From positions 1 through 33,180 of the forward strand of contig JAFRPB010000012.1 in the NCBI GenBank assembly GCA_017429345.1: DNA of 33,180 bases, in the 5' to 3' direction. Each line of letters starts with the position of its first letter. Position 1 is the stretch's first letter. The DNA is from Clostridia bacterium (GTDB lineage: Bacteria; Bacillota; Clostridia; Oscillospirales; Acutalibacteraceae). Positions 7,400 through 15,470 of the stretch are shown here, in pieces. Under the pieces are notes generated by a model. It was not told the DNA's origin. It did not search any database and saw only the letters and a list, made by a program, of their open reading frames with translations. Made by a program: the position numbers and the translations under genes.

Positions 7400-8065
7400 T
7401 TAATACTCGAACTCTGCGTCGACTTCAACCTTCATCAGATCGATATAAACAAAACGCTCCGGTTCGTCAAACCGATCCTCAAAAGTATTGCGGACGCGGA
7501 AGTTGTATTCCCTGTCCGGGTCGTTCATCCTGAAAGTATTGATCAGGATATAGGGATCGATCCCGTTGCAGGGACCATCGTCCACGCCCTCGACGAAAAT
7601 CTGCTCCGGCGACGCCTTGCAGCCCAGAGAGTGATCCGTAAAGGCGGCGTCAGGGATCGTGTCCGGCGTAAAGCCGGGCGCTTCCGTCAGCCAGTCCCGC
7701 AGCAGAGCGGGAACGGACTCGATCTGCCGGAACGACGCCTCGGTATCGTCGTAACCGCCGCGCAGTTCTGCCATCGCTTTAAAGAAAGAAGCTTCTTTCT
7801 CGTTTCTCGGTTCTTCCGAAAAGCAGTTTTCCTCACGGATATGATGAAAATACTCCCGGAATCCGACGACGTTTCCGTCCCCGTCAAACAAACCGTTATC
7901 GGTTTTCGCGTATGCGCGGATCAGCCGCAGCATATCCGATTTCGCCTTCTCAAACCCGGAATACGCCCACTGACCGTTCATTACATGTCCCTCTTCCGGG
8001 ACGCGCGAGCTGCCCTCTGCGTTTACGTTGCTGGCGAGTGAAAGGATCCATACACAATCTGCCAT
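7400..8065 (-). CDS. Unknown protein downstream of WYL regulator
   Basis: The start at 8065 has GGAGA eight bases upstream; an earlier in-frame ATG at 8074 directly abuts that site and is unlikely. The 221-residue acidic soluble protein begins ADCVWILSLASNVNAEGSS, contains a region with WAYSGFEKAKSDMLRLIRAYAKTD, and ends in a beta-rich segment (NFRVRNTFEDRF, FVYIDLMKVEVDAEFEY). No domain was recognised. It follows the intact WYL gene by 89 bases on the same strand and is bounded on the other side by the WYL gene remnant, so it may have been part of a duplicated regulator/effector pair. Confidence 0.78.
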   Translation of the reverse strand: MADCVWILSLASNVNAEGSSRVPEEGHVMNGQWAYSGFEKAKSDMLRLIRAYAKTDNGLFDGDGNVVGFREYFHHIREENCFSEEPRNEKEASFFKAMAELRGGYDDTEASFRQIESVPALLRDWLTEAPGFTPDTIPDAAFTDHSLGCKASPEQIFVEGVDDGPCNGIDPYILINTFRMNDPDREYNFRVRNTFEDRFDEPERFVYIDLMKVEVDAEFEY

Positions 8066-8154
8066 AAAAAACATCTCCTATTTGTTTTTTGTTTCAGCCG
8101 ATCTTTCGTCTGCAGAATACAGTATAAATGACTGCGTGGGACATTTTCGACGCA

Positions 8155-9207
8155 TCAAAGATACTTTTCCGCCGCTTCTTTGAGGTCCGCGGCGACGGTG
8201 TCCACAAGCGACTGCGGAGAGAGGATCTTTATATGTCTGCCGTACTGCATCGCCCACAGGCGCATGGCCTCGAGATTCACTCTCACGCGGGCGGTGGCTT
8301 CGTCCTCGCTTTCGTCCGAAAACCGGATATCGCTCCCGAACCAGTCCATCACGTCGTTAATCAGATACTTCTTGAACCGGAAGGTCACGTCGTCGCTCTC
8401 ATCCTGAAACATATAGATATGCTCCGCCATATGTTTCGGCAGATCCACGCCGTTCTCAAAGCCCTTCACCTTTTTTGCCGGTTTGGCGGGCGTATCGAGC
8501 AGCCGGATATCGGAAATGCGGTCGAGGCGGTAATTCGCCGCGTCGTCGAATCCGTCCATATTGCAGATCAGATAATACCGCCCGTTCGCCGCGGCGATCT
8601 GATAGGGATTGATGACGTATTCCCGCGCGTCGCCGTTTTTGTCTTTACGCGGGTGCAGCTTCTTATCGAGTCCGTAGCTCATATAATGAAACGCCACCTG
8701 CTTGCCGCCGCTGATCGCCTCGTCCAGCACCTCGATCGTATAAAACAGCTGTTTGTTCTCGCCCGAGCGGTCCGGCAGGGTGCGGATGTGCTTCACCCGC
8801 GCCTGAAAATACTTGTTGGAAAGCCCCTCTAACTTTTCCACAAGCTCTTTGCACTGGGCGTAGGGCACGTGCTTCGAGAAGAGAAGTCCGTCGATCAGAA
8901 GCCGCAGCTCCGCGTCGGTGAACTCCCGCACGAGATAATAGTCGGAGGTCACGACGCTCTCCTCAAGTTCGCCTGTTTTTTTGTTGGGGACCATACGGAT
9001 AGACTCGCTGTATTCGATCTCGTAACCTGCTTCCAGCAGATTCGTGAGGTTGCGCCGCACCGCCTTGCGGTCGACGGTCATATCGTATTCGTTTTTCAGG
9101 ATCTCAATGATGTCCTTCTGGCTCAGGCGGTGATCCGCGTCCGTATACTTCTTCAGGATCTCCAGAATGTTGATCACGAGCATCTTTTTGTGCTGTTTCG
9201 TATACAT
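8155..9207 (-). CDS. WYL-domain transcriptional regulator
   Basis: The 350-residue protein has an N-terminal winged helix (about 8-65: ILEILKKYTDADHRLSQKDI, then RKAVRRNLTNLLEAGYEIEY), a middle region, and a WYL domain (about 150-235) with VAFHYMSYG and GRYYLICNMDGFDDAANYRLD; the name-giving motif is YYL here. A C-terminal WCX-like extension ends in SPQSLVDTVAADLKEA. Such proteins sense ligands, often nucleic acids or nucleotides, and control many defence and DNA-repair loci. GCGGAGGTGT precedes the start. The gene lies 78 bases after the VWA gene with its own promoter, and probably regulates itself and the adjacent operon (inference). Confidence 0.9.
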   Translation of the reverse strand: MYTKQHKKMLVINILEILKKYTDADHRLSQKDIIEILKNEYDMTVDRKAVRRNLTNLLEAGYEIEYSESIRMVPNKKTGELEESVVTSDYYLVREFTDAELRLLIDGLLFSKHVPYAQCKELVEKLEGLSNKYFQARVKHIRTLPDRSGENKQLFYTIEVLDEAISGGKQVAFHYMSYGLDKKLHPRKDKNGDAREYVINPYQIAAANGRYYLICNMDGFDDAANYRLDRISDIRLLDTPAKPAKKVKGFENGVDLPKHMAEHIYMFQDESDDVTFRFKKYLINDVMDWFGSDIRFSDESEDEATARVRVNLEAMRLWAMQYGRHIKILSPQSLVDTVAADLKEAAEKYL

Positions 9208-9228
9208 AGAAACACCTCCGCATAGGAT

Positions 9229-9258
9229 ATTGTATCACGTTTTGTTATAATATACAAT
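9229..9258 (-). promoter_or_regulatory. WYL gene promoter with inverted-repeat operator
   Basis: On the minus strand TTGTAT (9257-9252) and TACAAT (9234-9229) are 17 bases apart, 21 bases ahead of the start codon. The two hexamers lie in an exact inverted repeat, ATTGTAT at 9229-9235 and ATACAAT at 9252-9258. This arrangement would let a dimeric regulator cover both boxes and suggests autoregulation by the WYL protein. Confidence 0.65.
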
Positions 9259-9285
9259 ACCCCATGCGGCATTTTTGTCCCATAA

Positions 9286-10641
9286 TCAGTCTTCCACCGT
9301 AATTCTCGCCACTTTGCCCCACGGCGGGTCGACCTGATCGTTGTTGATCAGCCACAGCACGGGGATCCCGTTCGCAAGCTCCTCTTTCGGGAACGGCGCG
9401 CAGCCGTCCGTCAGGATGATGATGCACGAGGGCGGTTTTTCCTGCATATGCCGCGCGACGTATTCGAAAATGATCCCGAAATCCGTTCCGCCGCCCCCGG
9501 CGGGCTTGATCACGATGAATTCCTCGAAGCAGGAAAACTCTTTCGGTTCGATGATCGCCGCGTCGAAAAAGCCCAGCCAGCCGCAGAGCCTGCCGTCGAA
9601 CTGGTCGATCGCGCCTTTAACCTCGGAATACGCCGCGGTCATCATTTTGTCCGATATGGAGCCGGACGTGTCGATGAAGAACAGAATATCGTTCGCACCG
9701 CCGATCTTGCCCGTTTCGTTGAAATCCGGCAGGAAGAAGGGGCTCTCTGCAAAGCGTCGGTCCGGCGGCGAGAATGAGTAATCGCAGATCTCCTCCTGAA
9801 CGAACTCGTTCAGGATCGTGCGCCAGTCCGTCTGCGGTTTCGTCAGCTCGTCGAGCATCCGCTGCGCGAACAGCGGCAGAAGCCCTCTTGAGAACGACGG
9901 ATCGCGGACCCGGATCGCCTCGCAGCAGTCGGCAAAGCGCTTGACCCAGACGTCCCGCAGGGGCTCGTCCGATTCGGTGACCTTGCCCCAGCGGCTGTGG
10001 TCGTCCCAGAGCTTCGGCGCCTCGGCGTCATCCCGGGATGCGTTTTTCTTCTTCGCACGGCCGGAGGCTCTGCCGTTCCCGACGCCGGAGCCGTAATCTC
10101 CGCCGTCGTCTTCGCTTTCCCCCGCGCCCCCGTTGCCCGGTTTTTTCTTGTTTTTGCCGGCGGCGCCTGCCGCCGGACCGCCGGATCTGTGCGGCAGCAT
10201 TTCGTATACTTCCTCCGCCGTGTAAAGATATCCTTCTTTGCCGTCCGGCGCGAGATGCATGGACTCGCCGTATTTCGCGAGCGTGATGCTGCGTTTATCG
10301 CCGCCGTTTTCCTGTAAGATGTTGGAATTGACCACGATATCCGCCGCGATATTATAACGCTCGCCGTCGAATTTCTCTCCCCGCAGAACGTGCTGCAGCA
10401 CGACGTGCAGGATCTCGTGCATCAGCACGAAATCCAGTTCTTTCTCCGAAAGGTTCTCGAGAAACGCCGGACCGAAGGCGATGCGCACCCCGTCCGTATA
10501 CGCGGTCTCTGCGCTCTCGTCGATCGAATAGATCATATGCATGAGCAGAAGCCCGTAGAAGCCGTGGTTGCACAAGATACGCATCCGCGCCACGAGCAGC
10601 CGTTTCATATATTCCCGCGCTTTTTCTTCAGACAGCGCCAT
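9286..10641 (-). CDS. VWA/HExxH protein (DUF2201-like), MoxR partner
   Basis: The start at 10641 follows AAAGGGAGG. The 451-residue product has an N-terminal metallopeptidase-like domain with HEILH (about residue 72, in VLMHEILHVVLQH), a low-complexity Gly/Ser/Lys-rich linker (about 140-200) and a C-terminal von Willebrand A-type domain with the MIDAS motif DTSGS (about 320), then a conserved GGTDF and a strand before TDG. This layout matches the VWA-like DUF2201 family found next to MoxR ATPases. Such pairs act like metal-chelatase or chaperone machines. It overlaps the MoxR gene by 14 bases. Whether HExxH is proteolytic here is unknown. Confidence 0.85.
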   Translation of the reverse strand: MALSEEKAREYMKRLLVARMRILCNHGFYGLLLMHMIYSIDESAETAYTDGVRIAFGPAFLENLSEKELDFVLMHEILHVVLQHVLRGEKFDGERYNIAADIVVNSNILQENGGDKRSITLAKYGESMHLAPDGKEGYLYTAEEVYEMLPHRSGGPAAGAAGKNKKKPGNGGAGESEDDGGDYGSGVGNGRASGRAKKKNASRDDAEAPKLWDDHSRWGKVTESDEPLRDVWVKRFADCCEAIRVRDPSFSRGLLPLFAQRMLDELTKPQTDWRTILNEFVQEEICDYSFSPPDRRFAESPFFLPDFNETGKIGGANDILFFIDTSGSISDKMMTAAYSEVKGAIDQFDGRLCGWLGFFDAAIIEPKEFSCFEEFIVIKPAGGGGTDFGIIFEYVARHMQEKPPSCIIILTDGCAPFPKEELANGIPVLWLINNDQVDPPWGKVARITVED

Positions 10642-11743
10642 TGAGCAGCCTCCCTTTGGATGAGATCCACGCCGAAAACTCCGGGATCTGCAGGAGCTTT
10701 GCGCGGTAATCCTTTTCAATATACATATAATCACGGAACAATACCGCGGCGAAATCGGGCGGCAGTCGCGTCCCGTACCGGATCGAGGCGGCGATCCGCC
10801 GCATCTCGTCCTTGTGGTCTCTCGCGTAAGAAGTCATGGCAGAACAGAGCGCGTACATGGCGTCGGTCCCGGTCGGGATTTTGGATTCCGTGCCGTCGAA
10901 GATGCCCTCGACGGAGGGAAGATCCCGGTACACCTTCGCCCACGTGCGGAATTCGATCGCGGCGCCCGTACCGATGATCCCTGCGATGAGCGGATACATT
11001 TTGTCCGCGTCCGGATCGATATGATTCAGAAGATTGCTCACCATCTCCCACGCGCGGGGCGTGGCGAAGGCAAGGTCGTCGTTTCCCGGGTCAAAGGCGA
11101 ACAGACGGTTCTGCCGGAACGACAGAAATCCCACGACCTTGTCGTTGACGCCGGAGCGGATCGCCCACGCCTTCCACGCCTTGAAGCTGCTCTCGACCTC
11201 GATATGCAGAAGACGGTTCGAAAGCGCCTTGGGCATTTTGAACGCCACGGATTTATCCGTCACGCGGTTGCCGGCGGCGATCACGATGCAGTTTTCGGGC
11301 AGCTTATGCTCGCCCACGACGCGGTCGAGGGTGATCTGATACGCCGCAGCCTGCACGGACTGCGGCGCGGCGGAGATCTCGTCGAGGAACAGGATATTCA
11401 CCGTGCCGTCGCCGTCGTCCATCTGAAAGATCTGCGGCTTGAGCCAGATCGCGAGCGTTTTGTCCGCGTTCGCGGTCGGGATGCCGCGCAGATCGATGGG
11501 ATTGAACAGCAAAAGGCGCACGTCGGTAACGTTTACGGTCTTTCCCGTCCCGCGTTCGATCTCTTTGCCGAGCTGCCGCACCGCCTGGCTTTTGCCGACG
11601 CCGGGCGGACCCCAGAGCATGACCGACGGGAACAGCCGCAAGGGAGTGCCCGAATTGATCAGACTGCAGTATGCGGGCGCCAGCTCGGCGATCAGACGCT
11701 CCGGGTTCATCTGCGGAATATTGCTCATTTTCACATCGCTCAT
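10628..11743 (-). CDS. MoxR-family AAA+ ATPase
   Basis: The 371-residue protein has Walker A WGPPGVGKS (about 43-51), Walker B ILFLDEIS (about 118), sensor-1 AAGNR (about 160) and an arginine-finger region ALSNRLLHIEV (about 180), followed by a lid domain with FATPRAWEMVS. This is the MoxR branch of helix-2-insert AAA+ proteins, which remodel or insert cofactors into partners together with VWA proteins. It overlaps the helicase gene by four bases (ATGA) and the VWA gene by 14 bases, so the three products are likely made in coupled amounts. Confidence 0.92.
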   Translation of the reverse strand: MSDVKMSNIPQMNPERLIAELAPAYCSLINSGTPLRLFPSVMLWGPPGVGKSQAVRQLGKEIERGTGKTVNVTDVRLLLFNPIDLRGIPTANADKTLAIWLKPQIFQMDDGDGTVNILFLDEISAAPQSVQAAAYQITLDRVVGEHKLPENCIVIAAGNRVTDKSVAFKMPKALSNRLLHIEVESSFKAWKAWAIRSGVNDKVVGFLSFRQNRLFAFDPGNDDLAFATPRAWEMVSNLLNHIDPDADKMYPLIAGIIGTGAAIEFRTWAKVYRDLPSVEGIFDGTESKIPTGTDAMYALCSAMTSYARDHKDEMRRIAASIRYGTRLPPDFAAVLFRDYMYIEKDYRAKLLQIPEFSAWISSKGRLLNGAV

Positions 11744-14700
11744 TTTTTATCGACTCCCAGCTGCTTATCTATTTTTGCGAGTTTTTTGACAAGGCGTTCG
11801 AGCTCGTCGCCGTAATCCGCGCCGTTTTCGAGCTCGCGTTCGATATCCGCTTTGCGTTCGGTCAGCCGCTCCACGGTGCGGTTGAGGTTTTCCGTGCGGG
11901 TCGGAAAATTATCGAGGAAATTGTCAAGACGGATGAGGCCCCCGACCTCGGTATCTCCCGTTTCCACGTGATAACTGCCGTGTCTTTTCAGCCACACGAA
12001 CGGCGCTTCCCTGATCATGTGCGCGGGCAGCACGACCCGGAATCCCGCGTATTCGAACAGCGGCGTTTCGTGCTTGCGCATCGCGTTTTCCGAGAGCGCT
12101 TTGAACAGCGTTTCCCGCAGGGCGCGGCGGCGGTCCGCCTCGGCTTCCTTCTCCCGCGTCGTCACGGGGACGGGCTGCGCGCTCTTCCACGCCGCGTAAT
12201 CCGCACCGTCCGCCCGCGCGTTCGCGAGCTTTTCCTCCTGCTGCCGAATCTGCCCCGGCAGCGCGTCCAGCTCCGCGCTCAGGCGCAGCCGATCGGCGCG
12301 GGTCTTCGCCTGCAGCGCGGTCAGGCGGGAGATCTCGTTGGCGGTCTCCACGCGCTCCTTCACGCGCGCGTCGCCCACCGCGAGCGCCTTGACCTCGGCG
12401 TAATCGAGCACGGTGTCGGCGATGTCGGAGCCGCTGCGGGCGGTCAGGGAGCCGGAGAGCAGATCGGAGATAAAGCGCTGCTTGGTCTCGAGCACCTGCC
12501 ACGAATACGCGTCGAAGCTGCCCTCGGTGATGTAGCGGAAGATCTGCACCCGCGCGTTCTCGTTGCCCTGCCGCAGGATGCGCCCCTCGCGCTGGACCAT
12601 ATCCGCCGGCCGCCACGGCACGTCTAAATGATGCAGGGCGATCAGCTTATCCTGCACGTTCACGCCGAGGCCCAGCTTGAAGGTGGAGCCCATCAGCACG
12701 CGGACTTCGCCCCGACGCACGGCGGAAAACAGCTTCTCGCGCTTTGCCTCGGTATCCGCCGAATGCACGTAGGCGATCTCTTCTGCCGGGATCCCGAAGC
12801 CCGTGAGCAGGCGCTTGAGCTCGTCGTACATATTGAACGCCTGCTTCGGCGTCGAAACGTCGCAGAACACGAGCTGCGCGCTCTTCTTCGCCGACGTTTT
12901 AAAGTAAATGTCCTGTATATTTTCGGCGCAGCGGTAAACCTTGCTGTTCATATCGAACTGCGCGTTCCGGTCGGCGAGGCGCAGGTCGAGCGCCGCCTTG
13001 CGCCCGTCGGTGGTGATCAGGAGCATGTTGTCGTCCTTGCGGGAGACAAGCCCGTTTCTCACAAGATCCGCGCGGTTGGAGATGTTTTTGAGATACGCGT
13101 CCAGCGCGGACGTCTTGCCGATGAGCGCGTCGGAATAGCCCGAAAGCGCCGGAACGCCGTCGCCCGCGTCCACGGTATGAAAATCCGCGATCCCCGCAAG
13201 AAGATTCGTCAGCTCCGGAAGATTGTGAAATTTCGCGAAGCGCGTGGCGAGACGGTAGCCGGAAGTATCCACGTCGATCTCGAATTCCGTCACGGCCTCT
13301 GCGAACATGCCGATCCAGCTGTCGAAGCTCTGCAGGTCGAGCAGCGCAAGCTCCCCGCTCTGCAGATACTGCTGCAGAGCGAACGCCTCAGTCACGGAAT
13401 TCGTGATCGGCGTACCGGTGGCGAACACCACGCCGCCCCCGCAGTTCTGCCGCTGCACCGTCTGCACCTTGTCGAGCATATCGACGCATTTTTTCGAGCC
13501 CGTCTTGTTGACGCCGAGCACCGTGGTGATCTTCGTCTGCACGGGCAGATTCTTGTAATTGTGCGCCTCATCCACAAACAGGCGGGAGACGCCGAGCTCG
13601 TCGAAATATACGCCGTCATAACTCTCTTCGACCGCGAAGATCAGCTCCCGCAGCGCCTTTTTGATCTTTTCCAGCGCCGCGCGGCGGGTCTTCGTCGCTT
13701 TTGACGGCTCGGCGAGATCCTCGAGCTCCTTTTTGCGCGCTTCCAGTTCCTGCTCGTAATACGCTCTTGAAAGCGGGATCTGCTCAAAGCAGCTGTACGC
13801 CATAATGATCCCGTCGAATTCCTCATCCCGGACGCGTTCGAGTATTTTTTCGCGCTTGTCCGGCGCAAAAGTCTTCGGCTCGACGGTCAGCAGCTTCGCC
13901 TGCGGGTACATCGTGCGGAAGATCGTCTCCCACTGCCCGACGATGTTGTTCGGCACGACGTACAGATTCTTCTTCGACCTGCCCGTGCGCCTGAGCTCCA
14001 TGCCCGCCGCGATCATCACGTAGGTCTTGCCCGCGCCCACGTCGTGCGCAAGAAGCGTATTCGGCGAGAAGAGAATACGGGCGACGGCGTCTTTCTGGTA
14101 GTCGCGCAGCGTAACGCCCGGACTCATCGTCGGGAAGGTGAGGAACGCCCCGCTGTACTGCCGACGAACGACGCAGCCGAACCTGTTTTCGAAGATCATC
14201 TCAAGCCGCTCTTTGCGTTTTTCGTCCTTCCATACCCAGCGCCGGAACGCGGCGATCAGCTTTTTCTGCTTTTCCAGCGCCAGCGCGGTCTCCGCCTGAT
14301 TCAACACGCGCCGGACGCCGCTTTTCGTCGTGTTCGTCTTTTGCTCGTCCGTCACGGCGATCGGCTGCAGGTTCAGCGTTTTTTCAAGAATATGCAGCGC
14401 CTCGATCCGGGGCGTGCCGTAGGTGTCGGTCATCGCCACGTTATGGGAATAACGCGCCTTGTCGGGGATCTCCCAGCTGCCCGTGAGCGGATCGAACTTC
14501 GTGCTCAGGAATTCTTTGGTATCCGGGCGGTTCCAGCACCATCGCCAGCCGGACGGAATACCGAACAGATGCTCCATAAACCCGTCGATCACGTCCGGCG
14601 GCACCCACGGGGAGCCGAGCGTGACGTAAATTTCCCCGGTGGGGACGGGCTCGGGCAGCACGCGGTCAAGCGCTTTGACGTTCGCGTCGAAATACCCGTG

Positions 14701-15246
14701 GTATTTTTCGTTCGCCTCGACCGCGGCGGCGCGCTTGCGCACGATGTTGCCCGAAAGGTACTCGTCCGCGGTCTCCCAGCCTTTATAGAAGCACTCGTTC
14801 CACGTCTCGGGATTCTGGTAGACGCTGCCGCGCAGCGAACCGATCACTTTTTTGATCGGCTCGCCCGTGATCTCGGCGATATACTCCATATCGACCCGCC
14901 CGAGGTTTTCAAGCGACAGCAGCAGCCCGTCCGCAGGGCTTTCGGCATGGATGCCGGAAACGAGGTCGTCCGTCGCGAAGGCGTTCTCCCACGTCAGGGG
15001 CAGATCCATACAGGTAACCTCGCGGATATGCGCTTCCTCGCGGCGTTTTTCCTCAAGCTTCTTCTCCCGTTCTCTGCGAAGCCGCTCCCGCTCTTTTCTC
15101 TCCCGCTCCTTTTTCTTTTCCCCTTCGACCCGATTCCGCATTCTGACGATGGCGTTTTCCAGATCCTGCGTCGAGGCGGAAATGTTGTTCTCTTCAAGGT
15201 AGTCTATGAACATATCAAAAAGTGAGAGCTGCGCGTCTTTGTTCAT
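11740..15246 (-). CDS. SNF2-family helicase of mobile-element type
   Basis: The 1168-residue protein has an unusual Lys/Glu/Arg coiled coil (about 38-75), a segment like that seen in ICE and plasmid helicases (LSGNIVRKRAA, VTLGSPWVPPDVIDGFM), a first RecA lobe with LRDYQKDAV and GAGKT (about 405), DEAH (about 559) and ATGTPITNS (about 608), and a second lobe ending in QREGRILRQGN (about 885). A long coiled-coil C-terminus follows. Homologues in conjugative elements are often fused to an N6-adenine methylase; that domain is absent here. It should translocate on duplex DNA using ATP. It leads the operon with MoxR and VWA genes. Function in vivo is unknown. Confidence 0.9.
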   Translation of the reverse strand: MNKDAQLSLFDMFIDYLEENNISASTQDLENAIVRMRNRVEGEKKKERERKERERLRREREKKLEEKRREEAHIREVTCMDLPLTWENAFATDDLVSGIHAESPADGLLLSLENLGRVDMEYIAEITGEPIKKVIGSLRGSVYQNPETWNECFYKGWETADEYLSGNIVRKRAAAVEANEKYHGYFDANVKALDRVLPEPVPTGEIYVTLGSPWVPPDVIDGFMEHLFGIPSGWRWCWNRPDTKEFLSTKFDPLTGSWEIPDKARYSHNVAMTDTYGTPRIEALHILEKTLNLQPIAVTDEQKTNTTKSGVRRVLNQAETALALEKQKKLIAAFRRWVWKDEKRKERLEMIFENRFGCVVRRQYSGAFLTFPTMSPGVTLRDYQKDAVARILFSPNTLLAHDVGAGKTYVMIAAGMELRRTGRSKKNLYVVPNNIVGQWETIFRTMYPQAKLLTVEPKTFAPDKREKILERVRDEEFDGIIMAYSCFEQIPLSRAYYEQELEARKKELEDLAEPSKATKTRRAALEKIKKALRELIFAVEESYDGVYFDELGVSRLFVDEAHNYKNLPVQTKITTVLGVNKTGSKKCVDMLDKVQTVQRQNCGGGVVFATGTPITNSVTEAFALQQYLQSGELALLDLQSFDSWIGMFAEAVTEFEIDVDTSGYRLATRFAKFHNLPELTNLLAGIADFHTVDAGDGVPALSGYSDALIGKTSALDAYLKNISNRADLVRNGLVSRKDDNMLLITTDGRKAALDLRLADRNAQFDMNSKVYRCAENIQDIYFKTSAKKSAQLVFCDVSTPKQAFNMYDELKRLLTGFGIPAEEIAYVHSADTEAKREKLFSAVRRGEVRVLMGSTFKLGLGVNVQDKLIALHHLDVPWRPADMVQREGRILRQGNENARVQIFRYITEGSFDAYSWQVLETKQRFISDLLSGSLTARSGSDIADTVLDYAEVKALAVGDARVKERVETANEISRLTALQAKTRADRLRLSAELDALPGQIRQQEEKLANARADGADYAAWKSAQPVPVTTREKEAEADRRRALRETLFKALSENAMRKHETPLFEYAGFRVVLPAHMIREAPFVWLKRHGSYHVETGDTEVGGLIRLDNFLDNFPTRTENLNRTVERLTERKADIERELENGADYGDELERLVKKLAKIDKQLGVDKK

Positions 15247-15278
15247 AACGCACCGTCCTTTCCGTGTGTTTCGGCTGT

Positions 15279-15322
15279 ATTATAAGGCGCGCCGTGTACC
15301 GTAAACGCCCCATCGTCAGCGG
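15279..15322 (-). promoter_or_regulatory. Helicase operon promoter within a dispersed repeat
   Basis: On the minus strand a perfect TATAAT (15284-15279) lies 33 bases from the helicase start, with TTTACG (15305-15300) 15 bases upstream. The -35 region sits in a 37-bp block (15286-15322) that recurs at 20984-21019 ahead of the acetyltransferase gene, with 31 matching positions including 15 in a row (CGTGTACCGTAAACG) and the same distance to the -10 box. Confidence 0.6.
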
Positions 15323-15421
15323 TAAAATACAAGCGTCGTACAGGCAGACCGCGTTTTAATATCATTATACATTCCGTTAAGTCCCGAAATCCTCCCTCTT
15401 ACCTGCCGACGGAACAAAAGC

Positions 15422-15450
15422 TTGTAAAAAAGCGCGCCGGGGTATATAAT
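15422..15450 (+). promoter_or_regulatory. Promoter of the DUF2779 gene
   Basis: TTGTAA (15422-15427) and TATAAT (15445-15450) are 17 bases apart. The expected transcript start near 15457 leaves a leader of only about 14 bases before the ATG at 15471, just enough for the AAAGGTG ribosome site. Confidence 0.7.
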
Positions 15451-15470
15451 GACAGATAAAGGTGATGAAA

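Noticed and set aside
7261-7533. Plus-strand frame of 90 codons
   Set aside because: It lies over the WYL remnant and the end of the unknown gene at 7400; the minus-strand homology to the intact WYL gene explains the sequence.
8128-8832. Plus-strand frame of 234 codons
   Set aside because: Antisense to the intact WYL regulator gene, whose protein has clear domain motifs.
14044-15225. Plus-strand frame of 393 codons within the helicase gene
   Set aside because: Antisense to the helicase N-terminal region, which has conserved family motifs; no ribosome site or domain supports the plus-strand frame.
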